From an uncultured Myroides sp. (GTDB lineage: Bacteria > Bacteroidota > Bacteroidia > Flavobacteriales > Flavobacteriaceae), in contig CAJYTF010000058.1 in the NCBI GenBank assembly GCA_913777665.1, forward strand, positions 1 to 64,000: a stretch of DNA of 64,000 nucleotides. Direction: 5' to 3'. Below are positions 53,193 to 63,380 of the stretch, in pieces (the first letter of the stretch is position 1; the number at the start of each line of letters is the position of its first letter). Below the pieces are notes generated by a model. That model saw only the letters and a program-made list of their open reading frames with translations. It did not search any database and was not told where the DNA came from. The position numbers and the translations under genes are program-made.

Positions 53193-54830
53193 ATGAAAAT
53201 CAACAAATCTATTTACTTATCAGCTTTAGCAGCTTTAGCCCTAACCAGCTGTAAAACGGCACAAACATCTTACTTACAAGATTTAAGTGCGTTAAAACCA
53301 ATTGAAAGTGCAGACCAGTTACCAACAAGAAAATCAGCTTTAGCAGAAAGTAGTTTACAACGTTGGAGTCATTTAGATGTACTAAAAGATACTGTTCCGG
53401 GAATGTCGGTAGATCGTGCATACGAAGAGATCATTAAGAATAAAGCAGGTAAAAAAGTAATCGTTGCCGTGATTGATTCTGGTATAGAAGTAGATCATGC
53501 CGATTTGAAAACGCAAATGTGGGTAAACCCTAAAGAGGTTGCCAACAATGGTAAAGACGACGATAAAAATGGATACACTGACGATATTCACGGTTGGAAC
53601 TTTTTAGGTGAAACCAACGAAGAGCAGTTAGAATTAACACGTATTGTTTCTCGTGGCGATGATGGATCTTCTGAATACAAGCGTGCCCTGAAGGAATTAG
53701 AAGAAAAACGTGCAGAGTTAGATCCTTTAAAAGCGCGTTTGGCATCAATGCAGGAAGTACACGATAAAGTTGCTAAATATTTAAAGAAAGAAACTTTTAC
53801 GAAAGCCGATTTAGATAAGATCCCAACCGATGCACCAGCCGATATCACTAAAGCTAAAAACATGTCGTATGCATTGGTAGCTGGCGGAAAAGAAGCAAAC
53901 GAATATTTAAAAGATTTCGCAAGCTACGTGAACGGTCAGTTAGATTATAACTTAAATCCTGATTTTAAAGGACGTAAAACGGGTGATGATATTTTTGACA
54001 TCAACGATAAAATATACGGAAACAATGATGTAATGGGCGATCGTGACCATGCAAAACACGGAACGCACGTTGCGGGTATCATTGCACAAACGCGTCACAA
54101 CAATATTGGTGGCGACGGTGTAGCATCAAACAATGTAGAAATCATGTCGGTTCGTGCGGTGCCAGATGGCGATGAGTACGATAAAGACATCGCTTTAGGT
54201 ATTCGTTATGCAGCAGATAACGGTGCAAAAGTAATCAACGGAAGTTTTGGTAAATATTTTGCTCAAAACAGCCAATGGGTTATGGATGCCATTAAATATG
54301 CAGAAAAGAAAGATGTGTTAATCGTAGTAGCTGCAGGTAACGACTCTATGGATTTAAACCCAGCAACTGGTGAAGAAATTAAACGTTACCCTAACGACCG
54401 TGTAGAAGGTACTAAAACAGAAATCGCTGACAACTTTTTAGTAGTTGGTGCGTTAAACCCTTCATTCGGAGAAAAAATGGTAGCAAACTTCTCTAACTTC
54501 GGTAATGTAGATGTAGATGTATTTGCTCCGGGTGTTAAAATTTACGCAACGGTTCCTCACGGAAAATACGAATATTTACAAGGAACATCAATGGCATCTC
54601 CAAACGCGGCAGGTGTAGCAGCAATGATCCGTTCGTATTATCCAAACTTAAAAGCAGCACAGGTTAAAAAAATCATGATGGATTCTGGTGTGGCTGTTAA
54701 CAAAGAAGTAATTGTTTCGGGCGATAAAGATGACAAACGTAATTTCCAGGATATTTCAACTTCAGGAAAATTCGTAAACCTTTACAACGCGTTAATTATG
54801 GCAGATAAAGTTTCTAAAGGGAAAAAATAA
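53193..54830 (+). CDS. S8 (subtilisin-like) serine protease, lipoprotein
   Basis: The 545-residue enzyme has a lipobox (ALTSCKT), so it is an envelope lipoprotein. The catalytic triad is Asp in VIAVIDSGIEVDH-like VIVAVIDSGIEVDH (about 93), His in HGTHVAGIIA (about 290) and Ser in GTSMASPNAAG (about 465). Between Asp and His lies an insert of roughly 150 residues with a charged coiled coil (LEEKRAELDPLKARLASMQE). This insert is seen in a Bacteroidota subfamily of S8 proteases. It lacks a T9SS C-terminal domain. Substrate unknown. Followed by a terminator. Confidence 0.92.
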   Translation: MKINKSIYLSALAALALTSCKTAQTSYLQDLSALKPIESADQLPTRKSALAESSLQRWSHLDVLKDTVPGMSVDRAYEEIIKNKAGKKVIVAVIDSGIEVDHADLKTQMWVNPKEVANNGKDDDKNGYTDDIHGWNFLGETNEEQLELTRIVSRGDDGSSEYKRALKELEEKRAELDPLKARLASMQEVHDKVAKYLKKETFTKADLDKIPTDAPADITKAKNMSYALVAGGKEANEYLKDFASYVNGQLDYNLNPDFKGRKTGDDIFDINDKIYGNNDVMGDRDHAKHGTHVAGIIAQTRHNNIGGDGVASNNVEIMSVRAVPDGDEYDKDIALGIRYAADNGAKVINGSFGKYFAQNSQWVMDAIKYAEKKDVLIVVAAGNDSMDLNPATGEEIKRYPNDRVEGTKTEIADNFLVVGALNPSFGEKMVANFSNFGNVDVDVFAPGVKIYATVPHGKYEYLQGTSMASPNAAGVAAMIRSYYPNLKAAQVKKIMMDSGVAVNKEVIVSGDKDDKRNFQDISTSGKFVNLYNALIMADKVSKGKK

Positions 54831-54852
54831 AATCATAATTAATTTAGTAATT

Positions 54853-54885
54853 TAGCTGTTCTCTTTGGGGAACAGCTTTTTTCTT
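54853..54885 (+). terminator. Terminator of the S8 protease gene
   Basis: AGCTGTTC pairs with GAACAGCT and is followed by TTTTTTCTTTT. Confidence 0.8.
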
Positions 54886-54997
54886 TTATTGGATCGATAT
54901 TGTAAAGTTCAAGAATGGATGCAAAGTTTGTCATTCCATAGGAATCTAAAAAGAAAAAAACTATTACTAATTTGCAACAAACACTTAAAATTAAAAT

Positions 54998-56887
54998 ATG
55001 AAAAAGTTTTTACTTTTACTGATTGCCGTATCAACCGTCGGATACGCACAGCATAAAAACCCAAATCCGGGTTACTGGCAGCAGCACGTTGATTATCAAA
55101 TGGATGTAACCATGGATGTTGAAAAATTTCAATATTCGGGAACACAAGAATTGATTTACACCAACAATTCTAACGATACCTTAAAAAAGGTTTTTTACCA
55201 TTTATATTTTAATGCTTTTCAACCGGGAAGCGAGATGGATGCTCGTTTAACTTCTATTTCCGATCCTGACAAACGTATGGTAAAATCGTTTAAAGGTCCA
55301 GACGGAAAAGAAAAAAGACAAAGCAAAATATCAGAATTAAAACCGAACGAAATTGGTTTTTTAAAGGTTGATGAATTAAAACAAAACGGCACACTTTTAA
55401 AAACAAAAGTTGTAGGAACTATTTTAGAGGTTGAATTAGCAAAGCCTTTATTGCCGAAAGATAAAGCAACCTTTACCATGAAGTTTAACGGACAAGTGCC
55501 AGTAATGGTGCGTCGTGCCGGGCGAAATTCTGAAGAAGGTGTAGCGTTATCAATGACGCAGTGGTATCCTAAAATGGCAGAATTCGATTTTGAAGGATGG
55601 CATGCCGATCCGTATATTGGTCGTGAGTTTCATGGCGTTTGGGGAAATTTCGATGTAAAGTTAACTTTAGATAAAAAATACACGGTTGGTGCATCGGGCT
55701 ACTTACAAAACAAAAACGAAATTGGTCACGGATACGAAGATCAAGGCGTAAAAGTAGAGGTTCCTAAGAAACAAAAGACGCTTACCTGGCATTTTATCGC
55801 ATCAAACGTGCACGATTTTGCATGGGGTGCCGATCCTGATTTTATCCACGATAAAGTTATGGGGCCAAACAATGTAGAGCTGCATTTCTTCTATAAAAAC
55901 GATGCTTCGATCAAAGAAAACTGGAAAAAATTGCAGCCAGAAACGGTGAAGTTGTTAGAATTCTTCAATAAAAATATTGGCGAATATCCGTACAAACAAT
56001 ATTCTGTTATTCAAGGTGGTGACGGCGGTATGGAATACGCAATGTGTACCTTAATTACCGGAAAACGCAGCTTGCCGAGTTTAATCGGCGTTACGGCGCA
56101 CGAAATGGCTCACATGTGGTTTCAGCATTTGCTGGCTACCAACGAAAGTAAACACGAATGGATGGACGAAGGTTTTACATCTTTTATTTCTGATTTTGCG
56201 GTAAACCAAATTATGGATAAGAAAAACCAAGAAGACGAAAATCCGTTTCAAAGTGCTTACAACGCGTATTACTATATGGTAAAAATGAATGGGCAGCAGC
56301 CGCTTAGCACCCACGCAGACCGTTACGATGATAACATGAACTACGGCATATCTGCCTACAACAAAGGTTCGGTTTTTATAACGCAGTTAGCTTATGTAAT
56401 TGGGTGGGATAAAACGTTTGAAACCTTAAAGCGTTTTTATAGCGATTATCGTTTTTCGCATCCAACTCCAAACGATTTTAAACGAACTGCCGAACGTGTT
56501 TCGGGCGCTGTGTTAGATTGGTATTTGGTTGATTGGACACAAACCGTGAACACCATAGACTACGGCATTAAAAATGTTGAGGTTAAAGCTAACGAAGCAA
56601 ACATCACGTTAGAAAGAATCGGGCGTATGCCAATGCCTATTGATCTGGTTGTGGTTTACAGCGATGATTCTACCGAAAGTTTCTATATTCCTAATACCTT
56701 AATGCGCTGGTCAAAAGACAATCCGTATCCAAACATTAAGCGTACTGTTTTAAAAGGTTGGGACTGGGCGTATCCAACATTCGATTTTAAATTCGATACA
56801 AAAGGTAAAAAAATAAAGGCAGTAGTAATTGATCCATCGCAATTAATGGCAGATGTAGATCCGTCAAACAATTCAAAAGAAATGTAA
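54998..56887 (+). CDS. M1 family zinc metallopeptidase (aminopeptidase)
   Basis: This is a 629-residue exported enzyme with a signal peptide (about 1-18, ending GYAQ). It has an M1 N-terminal beta domain, the exopeptidase-type substrate loop GGDGGMEYAMC (GxMEx), and the zinc site HEMAHMWF followed after 18 residues by the Glu of MDEGFTSF (HEXXH-18-E). ISAYNKGSVFITQL follows in the helical domain. It removes N-terminal residues from peptides in the periplasm. The length without a large C-terminal domain is typical of Bacteroidota M1 members. Confidence 0.93.
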   Translation: MKKFLLLLIAVSTVGYAQHKNPNPGYWQQHVDYQMDVTMDVEKFQYSGTQELIYTNNSNDTLKKVFYHLYFNAFQPGSEMDARLTSISDPDKRMVKSFKGPDGKEKRQSKISELKPNEIGFLKVDELKQNGTLLKTKVVGTILEVELAKPLLPKDKATFTMKFNGQVPVMVRRAGRNSEEGVALSMTQWYPKMAEFDFEGWHADPYIGREFHGVWGNFDVKLTLDKKYTVGASGYLQNKNEIGHGYEDQGVKVEVPKKQKTLTWHFIASNVHDFAWGADPDFIHDKVMGPNNVELHFFYKNDASIKENWKKLQPETVKLLEFFNKNIGEYPYKQYSVIQGGDGGMEYAMCTLITGKRSLPSLIGVTAHEMAHMWFQHLLATNESKHEWMDEGFTSFISDFAVNQIMDKKNQEDENPFQSAYNAYYYMVKMNGQQPLSTHADRYDDNMNYGISAYNKGSVFITQLAYVIGWDKTFETLKRFYSDYRFSHPTPNDFKRTAERVSGAVLDWYLVDWTQTVNTIDYGIKNVEVKANEANITLERIGRMPMPIDLVVVYSDDSTESFYIPNTLMRWSKDNPYPNIKRTVLKGWDWAYPTFDFKFDTKGKKIKAVVIDPSQLMADVDPSNNSKEM

Positions 56888-56889
56888 AC

Positions 56890-56921
56890 AAAAACGCAGC
56901 AATTTATTCGCTGCGTTTTTT
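56890..56921 (+). terminator. Terminator of the M1 peptidase gene
   Basis: AAAACGCAGC pairs with GCTGCGTTTT, with a T-run after it. Confidence 0.8.
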
Positions 56922-57077
56922 GCTTTCCATAGGTTTTATATTATTGAATTATTAAGCAAATTGGCTGGTTTTTCAAATAGTGTTACCAAATAATCATTTA
57001 AGTTTTAACTAACCGCTGAACCTTTTTTTTGTTTAGATCGATACAGTAGTTTAGCCGAAAAATTTAACTACATTACA

Positions 57078-59684
57078 ATGAAAAATCGTCTAAGCACAGT
57101 GGCATTGTTTGCATTATTTGCAAGTACGGCTTCCTATGCACAAAACAAATTATCGGGTGTTGTTTATAATACAGCAAGTAATACGGCTTTGTCTGGAGTA
57201 GAAGTATATGTAAAAGGAACTTCAGATGGTTTTGTAACCAATCAAGATGGATCTTTTACCATAACTACCAACTTAACTCAAGGTGAAATCGAAGTTTCTT
57301 CAATGGGCTATGTATCAAAAACAATTAATTTCAACTTTGATACAGCTACCGAATTAAATCTGGGAACGATCTATTTAAATGAAAGCGCAGAATCGTTAAA
57401 CGAAATAGTTGTAATGGCTCGCGGAGTTATTGATGTTGCCGAAGGGCGCAGAACACCAATTGCGGTATCAACCATAAAAGGATCGGAAATCGAAGAGAAA
57501 ATTGGTTCACGCGATATTACCGGTGTAATGGTAAATACACCATCGGTTTACGTAACAAGTGAATCAAGCGGATTTGGAGATACGCAAATGTACACTCGTG
57601 GTTTCGATCAATCAAATACAGCCTTCCTTTTAAACGGTCAACCAATCAACGGAATGGAAGACGGAAACATGTACTGGTCTAACTGGTCTGGAATGGGTGA
57701 TATTGCTAACGCTATTCAAATTCAACGTGGTTTGGGATCTTCAAAACTGGCAATCTCATCGGTTGGTGGAACCATTAACTTTATTACCAAAGCAACTGAA
57801 ATGAAACAGGGCGGATTTTTAAAAGCCGGTTTGGGTAACGACAATTATTTTAAATCTACCGCAGGATACAGTACAGGTTTACAGGAAAATGGTTTTGGTG
57901 TAACAGCAATGTTCTCGCATTGGCAAGGTGATGGTTATAACGATATGACAGCCGGGCAAGGACAAAACTATTTTGTTTCGTTAGGATACAAAGCAAACGA
58001 AAAGCATAATTTCAACTTTTTAATTACGGGTGCACCACAATGGCACGATCAGAATTATGCAAAAAGCATAAGCAGTTATCAAACTTTTGGCTTAAAATAT
58101 AACAACAACTGGGGTAATGTAAACGGAGAAGCGCTTAATGACAGAAGAAACTATTACCACAAACCTGTTTTAAACTTAAACTGGGATTGGAAAATTAACG
58201 AATTGTCTAACTTGTCAACTGTGTTATATGCATCATTCGGACGTGGAGGTGGAACAGGACCAATTGGTTCGGCAGGTCAAGCATTGCCGGATGGTACAAA
58301 AAACCTTCAAGCGGCGTATGATGCCAATGTTTTATCAGGCGAATCAAAATATGCTATCCGTGCATCTGTTAATAATCACGCTTGGTACGGAATGGTTTCC
58401 AACTTCGGACATAAATTCAATGATAATTTAACCTTTAATTTAGGTGTTGATTTACGTTCGTATCAGGGAGATCACTTCCGTCAGTTGACCAATTTAATGG
58501 GTGGGTCTTATTTAATTGATAATACTTCTACGCGTTTACGTGATCCAAATGCGCGTTTAACAGAAACATTTTCTACAAATCCTTGGAAAGTATTGTCAGG
58601 TTTTGCAAAGAATCCGGAAGATAAATATGGGTACGATTATTCTGAAACCATTAATTATGGCGGATTATTCACTCAGTTAGAATATGCAACCGATCGTTTT
58701 TCGGCGTTCTTCCAAGGGGCAGTATCAAACCAAAGTCATGTTCGTTGGGATTATTACCAATACACGCCGCAAGAAGAAAAATCCGAAAAAGTTAACAACG
58801 TTGGTTATAACGTAAAAGGAGGTTTAAGTTATAATATTGACAATAAACATACTTTTTTTGGTAATGCAGGATACTATTCTCGCCAGCCATACCACGACAA
58901 TATTTATATGAGTTTTGGTAACACTGTAAATCCTTTCTCTGAAAACGAAGAAATTTTAGGGTTAGAATTAGGTTATAAGTTTGTATCAGAATTTGTATCA
59001 TTCAACATTAATGCTTACAAAACAAACTGGGCAAACCGAATTGAAAGTGAAGTAGAAACAGTTGGCGATAATGATCCTGATTACCCACAATTAGCAGGTC
59101 AACAGTTGTTTACCATCAACCGTGGTTTAGAACATGATCATCAAGGTATCGAATTAGATATTCAGGCAAAACCATTGTATAATTTAGAAGTAAAAGGTTT
59201 TGCATCTATCGGTGATTGGCGTTACAAAGGAAATACGGTAACCGAAGTTAGAACCGAAGACCGCGAAATTTTAGAAACATCTACTAACGATATCGATGGT
59301 GGTAAAGTAGGTAACGCAGCACAAACATCATTTGGTTTAGGTGCTAAATACAAAATTTTACCAAACTTATCTATCGATGCAGACTACCGCTACTACCAAA
59401 ATCTGTATGCTAATGTGCAACGAAAAGAAAATTTGGAATTGCCTTCTTTCGGGTTGATTGATGCCGGAGTATCTTATGCGCTAAACCTAACAGATAAAAA
59501 CCGTTTAAATTTCCGTGTTAACGTAAATAACTTGTTCGATACCGAATATATTTCCCAATCAAACACCGCGAATATGTTAACAGGTGCCGAAGGTGAAACA
59601 GCCTATAAAGGCATCAATACAACCAACCAGGTTTATTTTGGCTTTGGTCGTACATGGAATGCGTCGGTTAAATTTACATTCTAA
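57078..59684 (+). CDS. TonB-dependent receptor with N-terminal carboxypeptidase-like domain
   Basis: The 868-residue outer-membrane transporter has a signal peptide ending SYAQ. A CarboxypepD_reg-like domain (about 22-105; NKLSGVVYNTASNTALSGVE) is followed by the plug (about 115-235; RGFDQSNTAFLLNGQPING, QIQRGLGSSKLAISSVGG). A 22-strand barrel ends in FGFGRTWNASVKFTF. No SusD-like gene follows, so it is more likely a siderophore, metal or small-molecule receptor than a polysaccharide SusC. A TAGTTTAG box lies 26 bp upstream of the start. Confidence 0.92.
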   Translation: MKNRLSTVALFALFASTASYAQNKLSGVVYNTASNTALSGVEVYVKGTSDGFVTNQDGSFTITTNLTQGEIEVSSMGYVSKTINFNFDTATELNLGTIYLNESAESLNEIVVMARGVIDVAEGRRTPIAVSTIKGSEIEEKIGSRDITGVMVNTPSVYVTSESSGFGDTQMYTRGFDQSNTAFLLNGQPINGMEDGNMYWSNWSGMGDIANAIQIQRGLGSSKLAISSVGGTINFITKATEMKQGGFLKAGLGNDNYFKSTAGYSTGLQENGFGVTAMFSHWQGDGYNDMTAGQGQNYFVSLGYKANEKHNFNFLITGAPQWHDQNYAKSISSYQTFGLKYNNNWGNVNGEALNDRRNYYHKPVLNLNWDWKINELSNLSTVLYASFGRGGGTGPIGSAGQALPDGTKNLQAAYDANVLSGESKYAIRASVNNHAWYGMVSNFGHKFNDNLTFNLGVDLRSYQGDHFRQLTNLMGGSYLIDNTSTRLRDPNARLTETFSTNPWKVLSGFAKNPEDKYGYDYSETINYGGLFTQLEYATDRFSAFFQGAVSNQSHVRWDYYQYTPQEEKSEKVNNVGYNVKGGLSYNIDNKHTFFGNAGYYSRQPYHDNIYMSFGNTVNPFSENEEILGLELGYKFVSEFVSFNINAYKTNWANRIESEVETVGDNDPDYPQLAGQQLFTINRGLEHDHQGIELDIQAKPLYNLEVKGFASIGDWRYKGNTVTEVRTEDREILETSTNDIDGGKVGNAAQTSFGLGAKYKILPNLSIDADYRYYQNLYANVQRKENLELPSFGLIDAGVSYALNLTDKNRLNFRVNVNNLFDTEYISQSNTANMLTGAEGETAYKGINTTNQVYFGFGRTWNASVKFTF

Positions 59685-59711
59685 TCTATCTGCTTTTAAA
59701 TATTTTATTTT

Positions 59712-59741
59712 TAGCCACTCTGTTTTTGCGGAGTGGCTTTT
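59712..59741 (+). terminator. Terminator of the TonB receptor gene
   Basis: AGCCACTC pairs with GAGTGGCT, followed by TTTT. Confidence 0.8.
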
Positions 59742-59814
59742 GAGTATAAATTCAATTTATAGAACTATAAGTTATAATATTGTTATTAATATGATAAAAA
59801 TCATATTTTGTAAC

Positions 59815-59822
59815 TATCTTTG
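59815..59822 (+). promoter_or_regulatory. Promoter -7 box TATCTTTG of the suf operon
   Basis: TATCTTTG matches TAnnTTTG, 29 bp before the sufA start. An upstream palindrome ATGATAAAAATCAT (59791-59804) may be a regulator site, for example for an Fe-S or iron regulator (inference). Confidence 0.45.
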
Positions 59823-59851
59823 CAGTTAGTAAAATTAAAAACCCGAAAATC

Positions 59852-60181
59852 ATGATAAAAGTATCAGAATCGGCTGCAAGAAGAGCTAAAATGTTGATGG
59901 AAGATGACGGATTAAACCCAGAAACAGCTTTCATTCGTGTGGGAGTGAAAAGTGGTGGTTGTTCAGGATTGGAATATGAACTAAAGTTTGATGAAAATGC
60001 TTTAGAAAACGATAAAATTTTTGAAGATAACGGTGTAAAAATCGCGGTAGATAAAAAAAGTTTTCTGTATTTAGTAGGTACAACTTTAGAATTTTCAGGC
60101 GGTTTAAACGGTAAAGGGTTTGTTTTTAACAACCCTAATGCAGCCAGAACATGTGGTTGCGGAGAGAGTTTTTCTTTGTAA
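59852..60181 (+). CDS. sufA: A-type iron-sulfur carrier (HesB/IscA family), first gene of the suf operon
   Basis: The 109-residue protein has the three conserved cysteines of A-type carriers: one in SGGCSGLEYEL (about 42) and two in RTCGCGESF (about 103-105). It accepts Fe-S clusters from the SufBCD scaffold and delivers them to apoproteins. It starts the operon continued by sufB, sufC and sufD. An unrelated four-helix-bundle gene is inserted before sufB. Confidence 0.92.
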   Translation: MIKVSESAARRAKMLMEDDGLNPETAFIRVGVKSGGCSGLEYELKFDENALENDKIFEDNGVKIAVDKKSFLYLVGTTLEFSGGLNGKGFVFNNPNAARTCGCGESFSL

Positions 60182-60637
60182 AAATTAAAAGATTGAATGA
60201 TTAAAAGATTGAAAAATGTCGAGTAATTTTGTCGATTTTGAAGTTTACAAAAAATCTGTACAATTAACCAAAGGCATTTACATGTTGTTAAGTAGTTCGG
60301 TTTTTATAAGAGAATCGGCATTTTCAACCCAATTAAAGCGGGCAGTTTTATCAATCACAAATAATATTGCCGAAGGTTCTGAATACAATAACAACAATCA
60401 GTTTATTCGATATTTGAAAATTGCCAAAGGAAGTTGTGCTGAGGTTAGAAATATGTTGATATTGGCAAACGAATTAAATTTCGCAAATATTGATGAATTA
60501 AAAGGATTGATAAATCTAAGTACAGAAATTTCTCAACAGCTTTCAAATTTTATAAATTATTTAGATCGAAATAGAAGTAAAGATTAAAGTATAGAATTTT
60601 AAATTATTCAATCTTTAAATCTTTAAATATTAAAAAG
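60182..60637. repeat. IVP-type insertion 1 with inverted AAAGATTGAAT/ATTCAATCTTT ends
   Basis: Two tandem AAAGATTGAA copies with AT-rich spacers (60182-60214) are inverted relative to ATTCAATCTTTAAATCTTTAA (60606 onward, 21 bases; core ATTCAATCTTT). They bracket the four-helix-bundle gene exactly and split sufA from sufB. Confidence 0.55.
60216..60587 (+). CDS. Four helix bundle protein (23S rRNA intervening-sequence protein family)
   Basis: This 123-residue all-helical protein has the family pattern FVDFEVYKKSVQLTKGIY, LKRAVLSITNNIAEGSEY, RYLKIAKGSCAEVRNML and INLSTEISQQLSNFINYL. Such proteins were first seen encoded in intervening sequences of 23S rRNA and occur as small standalone genes near repeats. 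The molecular role is unknown. It lies in the suf operon but has no connection to Fe-S assembly, so it is an insertion. It is flanked by inverted repeats. Confidence 0.88.
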   Translation: MSSNFVDFEVYKKSVQLTKGIYMLLSSSVFIRESAFSTQLKRAVLSITNNIAEGSEYNNNNQFIRYLKIAKGSCAEVRNMLILANELNFANIDELKGLINLSTEISQQLSNFINYLDRNRSKD

Positions 60638-60641
60638 TAGT

Positions 60642-62090
60642 ATGAGCAAATACACAGAAGAAGAATTAAAAAAAGAATTAGAAACAAAGGAATACGAATA
60701 CGGATTTTATACTGAATTAGAATCTGAAACGTTTCCTGTGGGTCTGAATGAAGATATAGTTCGAGCGATTTCCCAAAAGAAGAACGAGCCCGAATGGATG
60801 ACTGAATGGCGTTTAGATGCTTATAGAATTTGGCAAGAAATGACCGAGCCTAATTGGGCAAATGTAACTTATGAAAAACCAGATTTTCAGGCAATTTCAT
60901 ATTATTCGGCACCAAAAGATGTAGATCCAAACAAAACGTTAGACGATGTAGATCCTGAACTTTTGGCAATGTACAAAAAGTTGGGAATTTCTATAGAAGA
61001 GCAAAAACGAATGAACAACATTGCAATGGATATTGTGGTTGATTCTGTTTCGGTTGCTACAACTTTTAAAGAAACCTTGAACGAAAAAGGAATTATTTTC
61101 TGTTCGATTTCCGAAGCTATTAAAGAGCACCCGGAATTGGTAAAAAAATACATTGGATCTGTTGTTCCAAAAACCGATAATTATTATGCGGCATTAAATT
61201 CGGCTGTTTTTTCAGACGGATCGTTCTGTTATATACCAAAAGGCGTTCGTTGTCCAATGGAATTATCAACTTATTTCCGTATCAATCAGGCAGGTACAGG
61301 TCAGTTTGAACGTACGCTGTTAATTGCAGACGAAGGCTCGTATGTGTCTTATTTAGAAGGATGTACCGCTCCAAGTCGCGATGAAAACCAATTGCACGCT
61401 GCAGTTGTAGAGTTGATTGCAATGAACGATGCCGAGATTAAATATTCAACGGTACAAAACTGGTTTCCGGGCGATAAAGAGGGTAAAGGCGGTGTATTCA
61501 ACTTTGTAACAAAACGAGCTTTGGCAGAGAAAAATGCGAAGGTTTCTTGGACGCAGGTTGAAACAGGATCGGCTGTTACATGGAAATATCCGTCTTGTAT
61601 CTTAAAAGGCGATAATTCGGTGGGCGAGTTTTACTCAATTGCCGTAACCAACAATTATCAGCAGGCAGATACCGGTACAAAAATGATCCATTTAGGAAAA
61701 AATACCAAGTCGACTATTATTTCAAAAGGAATTTCGGCAGGTAAATCGCAGAATTCATACCGTGGATTGGTACAGATTGGTTCGCGTGCAGAAAATGCCC
61801 GTAACTTTTCGCAATGTGATTCTTTGTTGATGGGTAACGAATGTGGTGCACATACTTTTCCTTATATCGAATCAAAAAATTCAACAGCCAAGTTAGAGCA
61901 CGAAGCTACCACAAGTAAAATTGGAGAAGATCAGATTTTCTACTGCAACCAACGCGGAATTCCAACAGAAACCGCTATTGCCTTAATCGTAAACGGATTT
62001 TCACGCGAGGTTTTAGATAAATTACCAATGGAATTTGCTGTAGAAGCCAAAAAACTATTAGAGATTTCATTAGAAGGATCGGTGGGGTAA
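60642..62090 (+). CDS. sufB: Fe-S cluster assembly protein SufB
   Basis: The 482-residue scaffold subunit of SufBC2D carries the SufB core region [40 protein letters not shown] and [20 protein letters not shown]. The conserved Cys and Glu cluster-assembly residues lie near 410-440 ([20 protein letters not shown]). It receives sulfur from SufSE and, with SufC ATPase and SufD, builds clusters. It is separated from sufA and sufC by IVP-type insertions. Confidence 0.95.
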   Translation: MSKYTEEELKKELETKEYEYGFYTELESETFPVGLNEDIVRAISQKKNEPEWMTEWRLDAYRIWQEMTEPNWANVTYEKPDFQAISYYSAPKDVDPNKTLDDVDPELLAMYKKLGISIEEQKRMNNIAMDIVVDSVSVATTFKETLNEKGIIFCSISEAIKEHPELVKKYIGSVVPKTDNYYAALNSAVFSDGSFCYIPKGVRCPMELSTYFRINQAGTGQFERTLLIADEGSYVSYLEGCTAPSRDENQLHAAVVELIAMNDAEIKYSTVQNWFPGDKEGKGGVFNFVTKRALAEKNAKVSWTQVETGSAVTWKYPSCILKGDNSVGEFYSIAVTNNYQQADTGTKMIHLGKNTKSTIISKGISAGKSQNSYRGLVQIGSRAENARNFSQCDSLLMGNECGAHTFPYIESKNSTAKLEHEATTSKIGEDQIFYCNQRGIPTETAIALIVNGFSREVLDKLPMEFAVEAKKLLEISLEGSVG

Positions 62091-62101
62091 TTTTAATCGG
62101 A

Positions 62102-62566
62102 AATTTTGAAATTTGAGATTTGAAATTATGGGAACAATAACAAAATTCGAAGATTTAGATGTTTGGATAAAAGCGCGTGAGTTTTCTAAATATATTTTCC
62201 AGATAACATTAAATCAAGGTTTCAAAAGCGATTTCGAATTAATTAATCAAATTAGAAGATCATCAGGCTCTGTAATGGATAATATTGCAGAAGGCTTTGA
62301 CAGAGAAGGAAATAAAGAATTTATTCATTTCTTATCCATTTCTAAAGGTTCGTGTGCCGAAACAAGATCACAATTATATAGAGCTTTTGACAGAAATTAT
62401 ATAGATGAAGCCACATTAATTCATTTGAAACAGATGAATATAGAATTAAGTAAATCAATTTCAGGTTTTATGAGTTATTTAAAAAAGTCTGAAATAAAAG
62501 GAAATAAGTTTAATAGATAATACAGATTTTTGGAATATCAAATTTCAAATATTTTTAATTTCAAAT
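62102..62566. repeat. IVP-type insertion 2 with inverted ATTTGAAATT-type ends
   Basis: TTTTGAAATTTGAGATTTG (62104 onward) is inverted relative to ATCAAATTTCAAATATT and AATTTCAAATT (62536-62566). The repeats bracket the second four-helix-bundle gene between sufB and sufC. Confidence 0.55.
62128..62520 (+). CDS. Four helix bundle protein (23S rRNA intervening-sequence protein family), second copy
   Basis: The 130-residue protein has [60 protein letters not shown] and [15 protein letters not shown]. It shares the NIAEG and S/AKGSCAE motifs with the gene at 60216 but is otherwise diverged, so the two are not a recent duplication. ATG 62128 was chosen; an upstream TTG lies in the flanking repeat. 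It is inserted between sufB and sufC. Confidence 0.88.
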   Translation: MGTITKFEDLDVWIKAREFSKYIFQITLNQGFKSDFELINQIRRSSGSVMDNIAEGFDREGNKEFIHFLSISKGSCAETRSQLYRAFDRNYIDEATLIHLKQMNIELSKSISGFMSYLKKSEIKGNKFNR

Positions 62567-62573
62567 TAAAGAA

Positions 62574-63311
62574 ATGTTAGTAATAAAAAACCTACACGCC
62601 TCTGTAGAGGACAAAGAAATATTAAAAGGAATTAATCTTGAAGTAAAAGCAGGTGAAGTTCACGCAATCATGGGACCAAACGGTGCGGGTAAATCAACCT
62701 TATCGTCTGTAATTGCTGGTAATGAAAACTTTGAAGTTACCGAAGGCGAAATTATTTTAGAAGGTGAAGATCTTGCAGATTTAGCTCCGGAAGAACGTGC
62801 GCACAAAGGAATTTTCTTGTCGTTTCAGTATCCGGTTGAAATTCCTGGAGTTTCTGTAACCAACTTTATGAAAACGGCAATCAACGAATCGCGTAAAGCA
62901 AACGGCTTGGAAGACATGCCTGCAAACGAAATGTTGAAGTTGATTAAAGAAAAGGCAGAGTTGTTGGAAATCGACCGTAAATTTTTATCTCGATCTTTAA
63001 ACGAAGGTTTTTCAGGTGGAGAGAAAAAACGTAACGAGATCTTTCAAATGGCTATGTTAAATCCTAAAATCGCGATTCTGGATGAAACTGATTCTGGTTT
63101 GGATATCGATGCTTTAAGAATTGTATCAAACGGAGTAAACAAACTGAAAAACGAAAACAATGCGGTTGTTGTAATTACACACTACCAGCGTTTGTTAGAT
63201 TATATCGTTCCTGATTTTGTTCACGTTTTACACGATGGAAAAATCGTTAAAACAGGTGGTAAAGAATTAGCACTTGAATTAGAAGAAAAAGGATACGATT
63301 GGTTGAAGTAA
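62574..63311 (+). CDS. sufC: Fe-S cluster assembly ATPase SufC
   Basis: The 245-residue ABC-type ATPase has Walker A GPNGAGKSTLSS (about 34-45), Q-loop SFQYPVEIPG, signature FSGGEKKRNEI (about 145), Walker B IAILDETDSGLD (about 167-178) and switch His VITHYQR. It drives rearrangement of SufB-SufD during cluster assembly. Confidence 0.95.
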   Translation: MLVIKNLHASVEDKEILKGINLEVKAGEVHAIMGPNGAGKSTLSSVIAGNENFEVTEGEIILEGEDLADLAPEERAHKGIFLSFQYPVEIPGVSVTNFMKTAINESRKANGLEDMPANEMLKLIKEKAELLEIDRKFLSRSLNEGFSGGEKKRNEIFQMAMLNPKIAILDETDSGLDIDALRIVSNGVNKLKNENNAVVVITHYQRLLDYIVPDFVHVLHDGKIVKTGGKELALELEEKGYDWLK

Positions 63312-63380
63312 GTTGAATATTTGAGATTAGAAATTTGAAATTAATTTCAAATCTTAAATCTTAAATTTCAAATTTGAATT
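63312..63380. repeat. Repeat-only remnant between sufC and sufD
   Basis: TTGAGATTAGAAATTTGAAA and its inverted partner AATTTCAAATC...TTAAATTTCAAATTTGAATT form a gene-free palindromic segment of 69 bp. It has the same words as the ends of IVP-type insertion 2. It looks like an empty version of the same element. Confidence 0.5.

Noticed and set aside
57078..59684. SusC of a polysaccharide utilisation locus
   Set aside because: No SusD-like or glycoside hydrolase gene follows; a terminator and the suf operon do.
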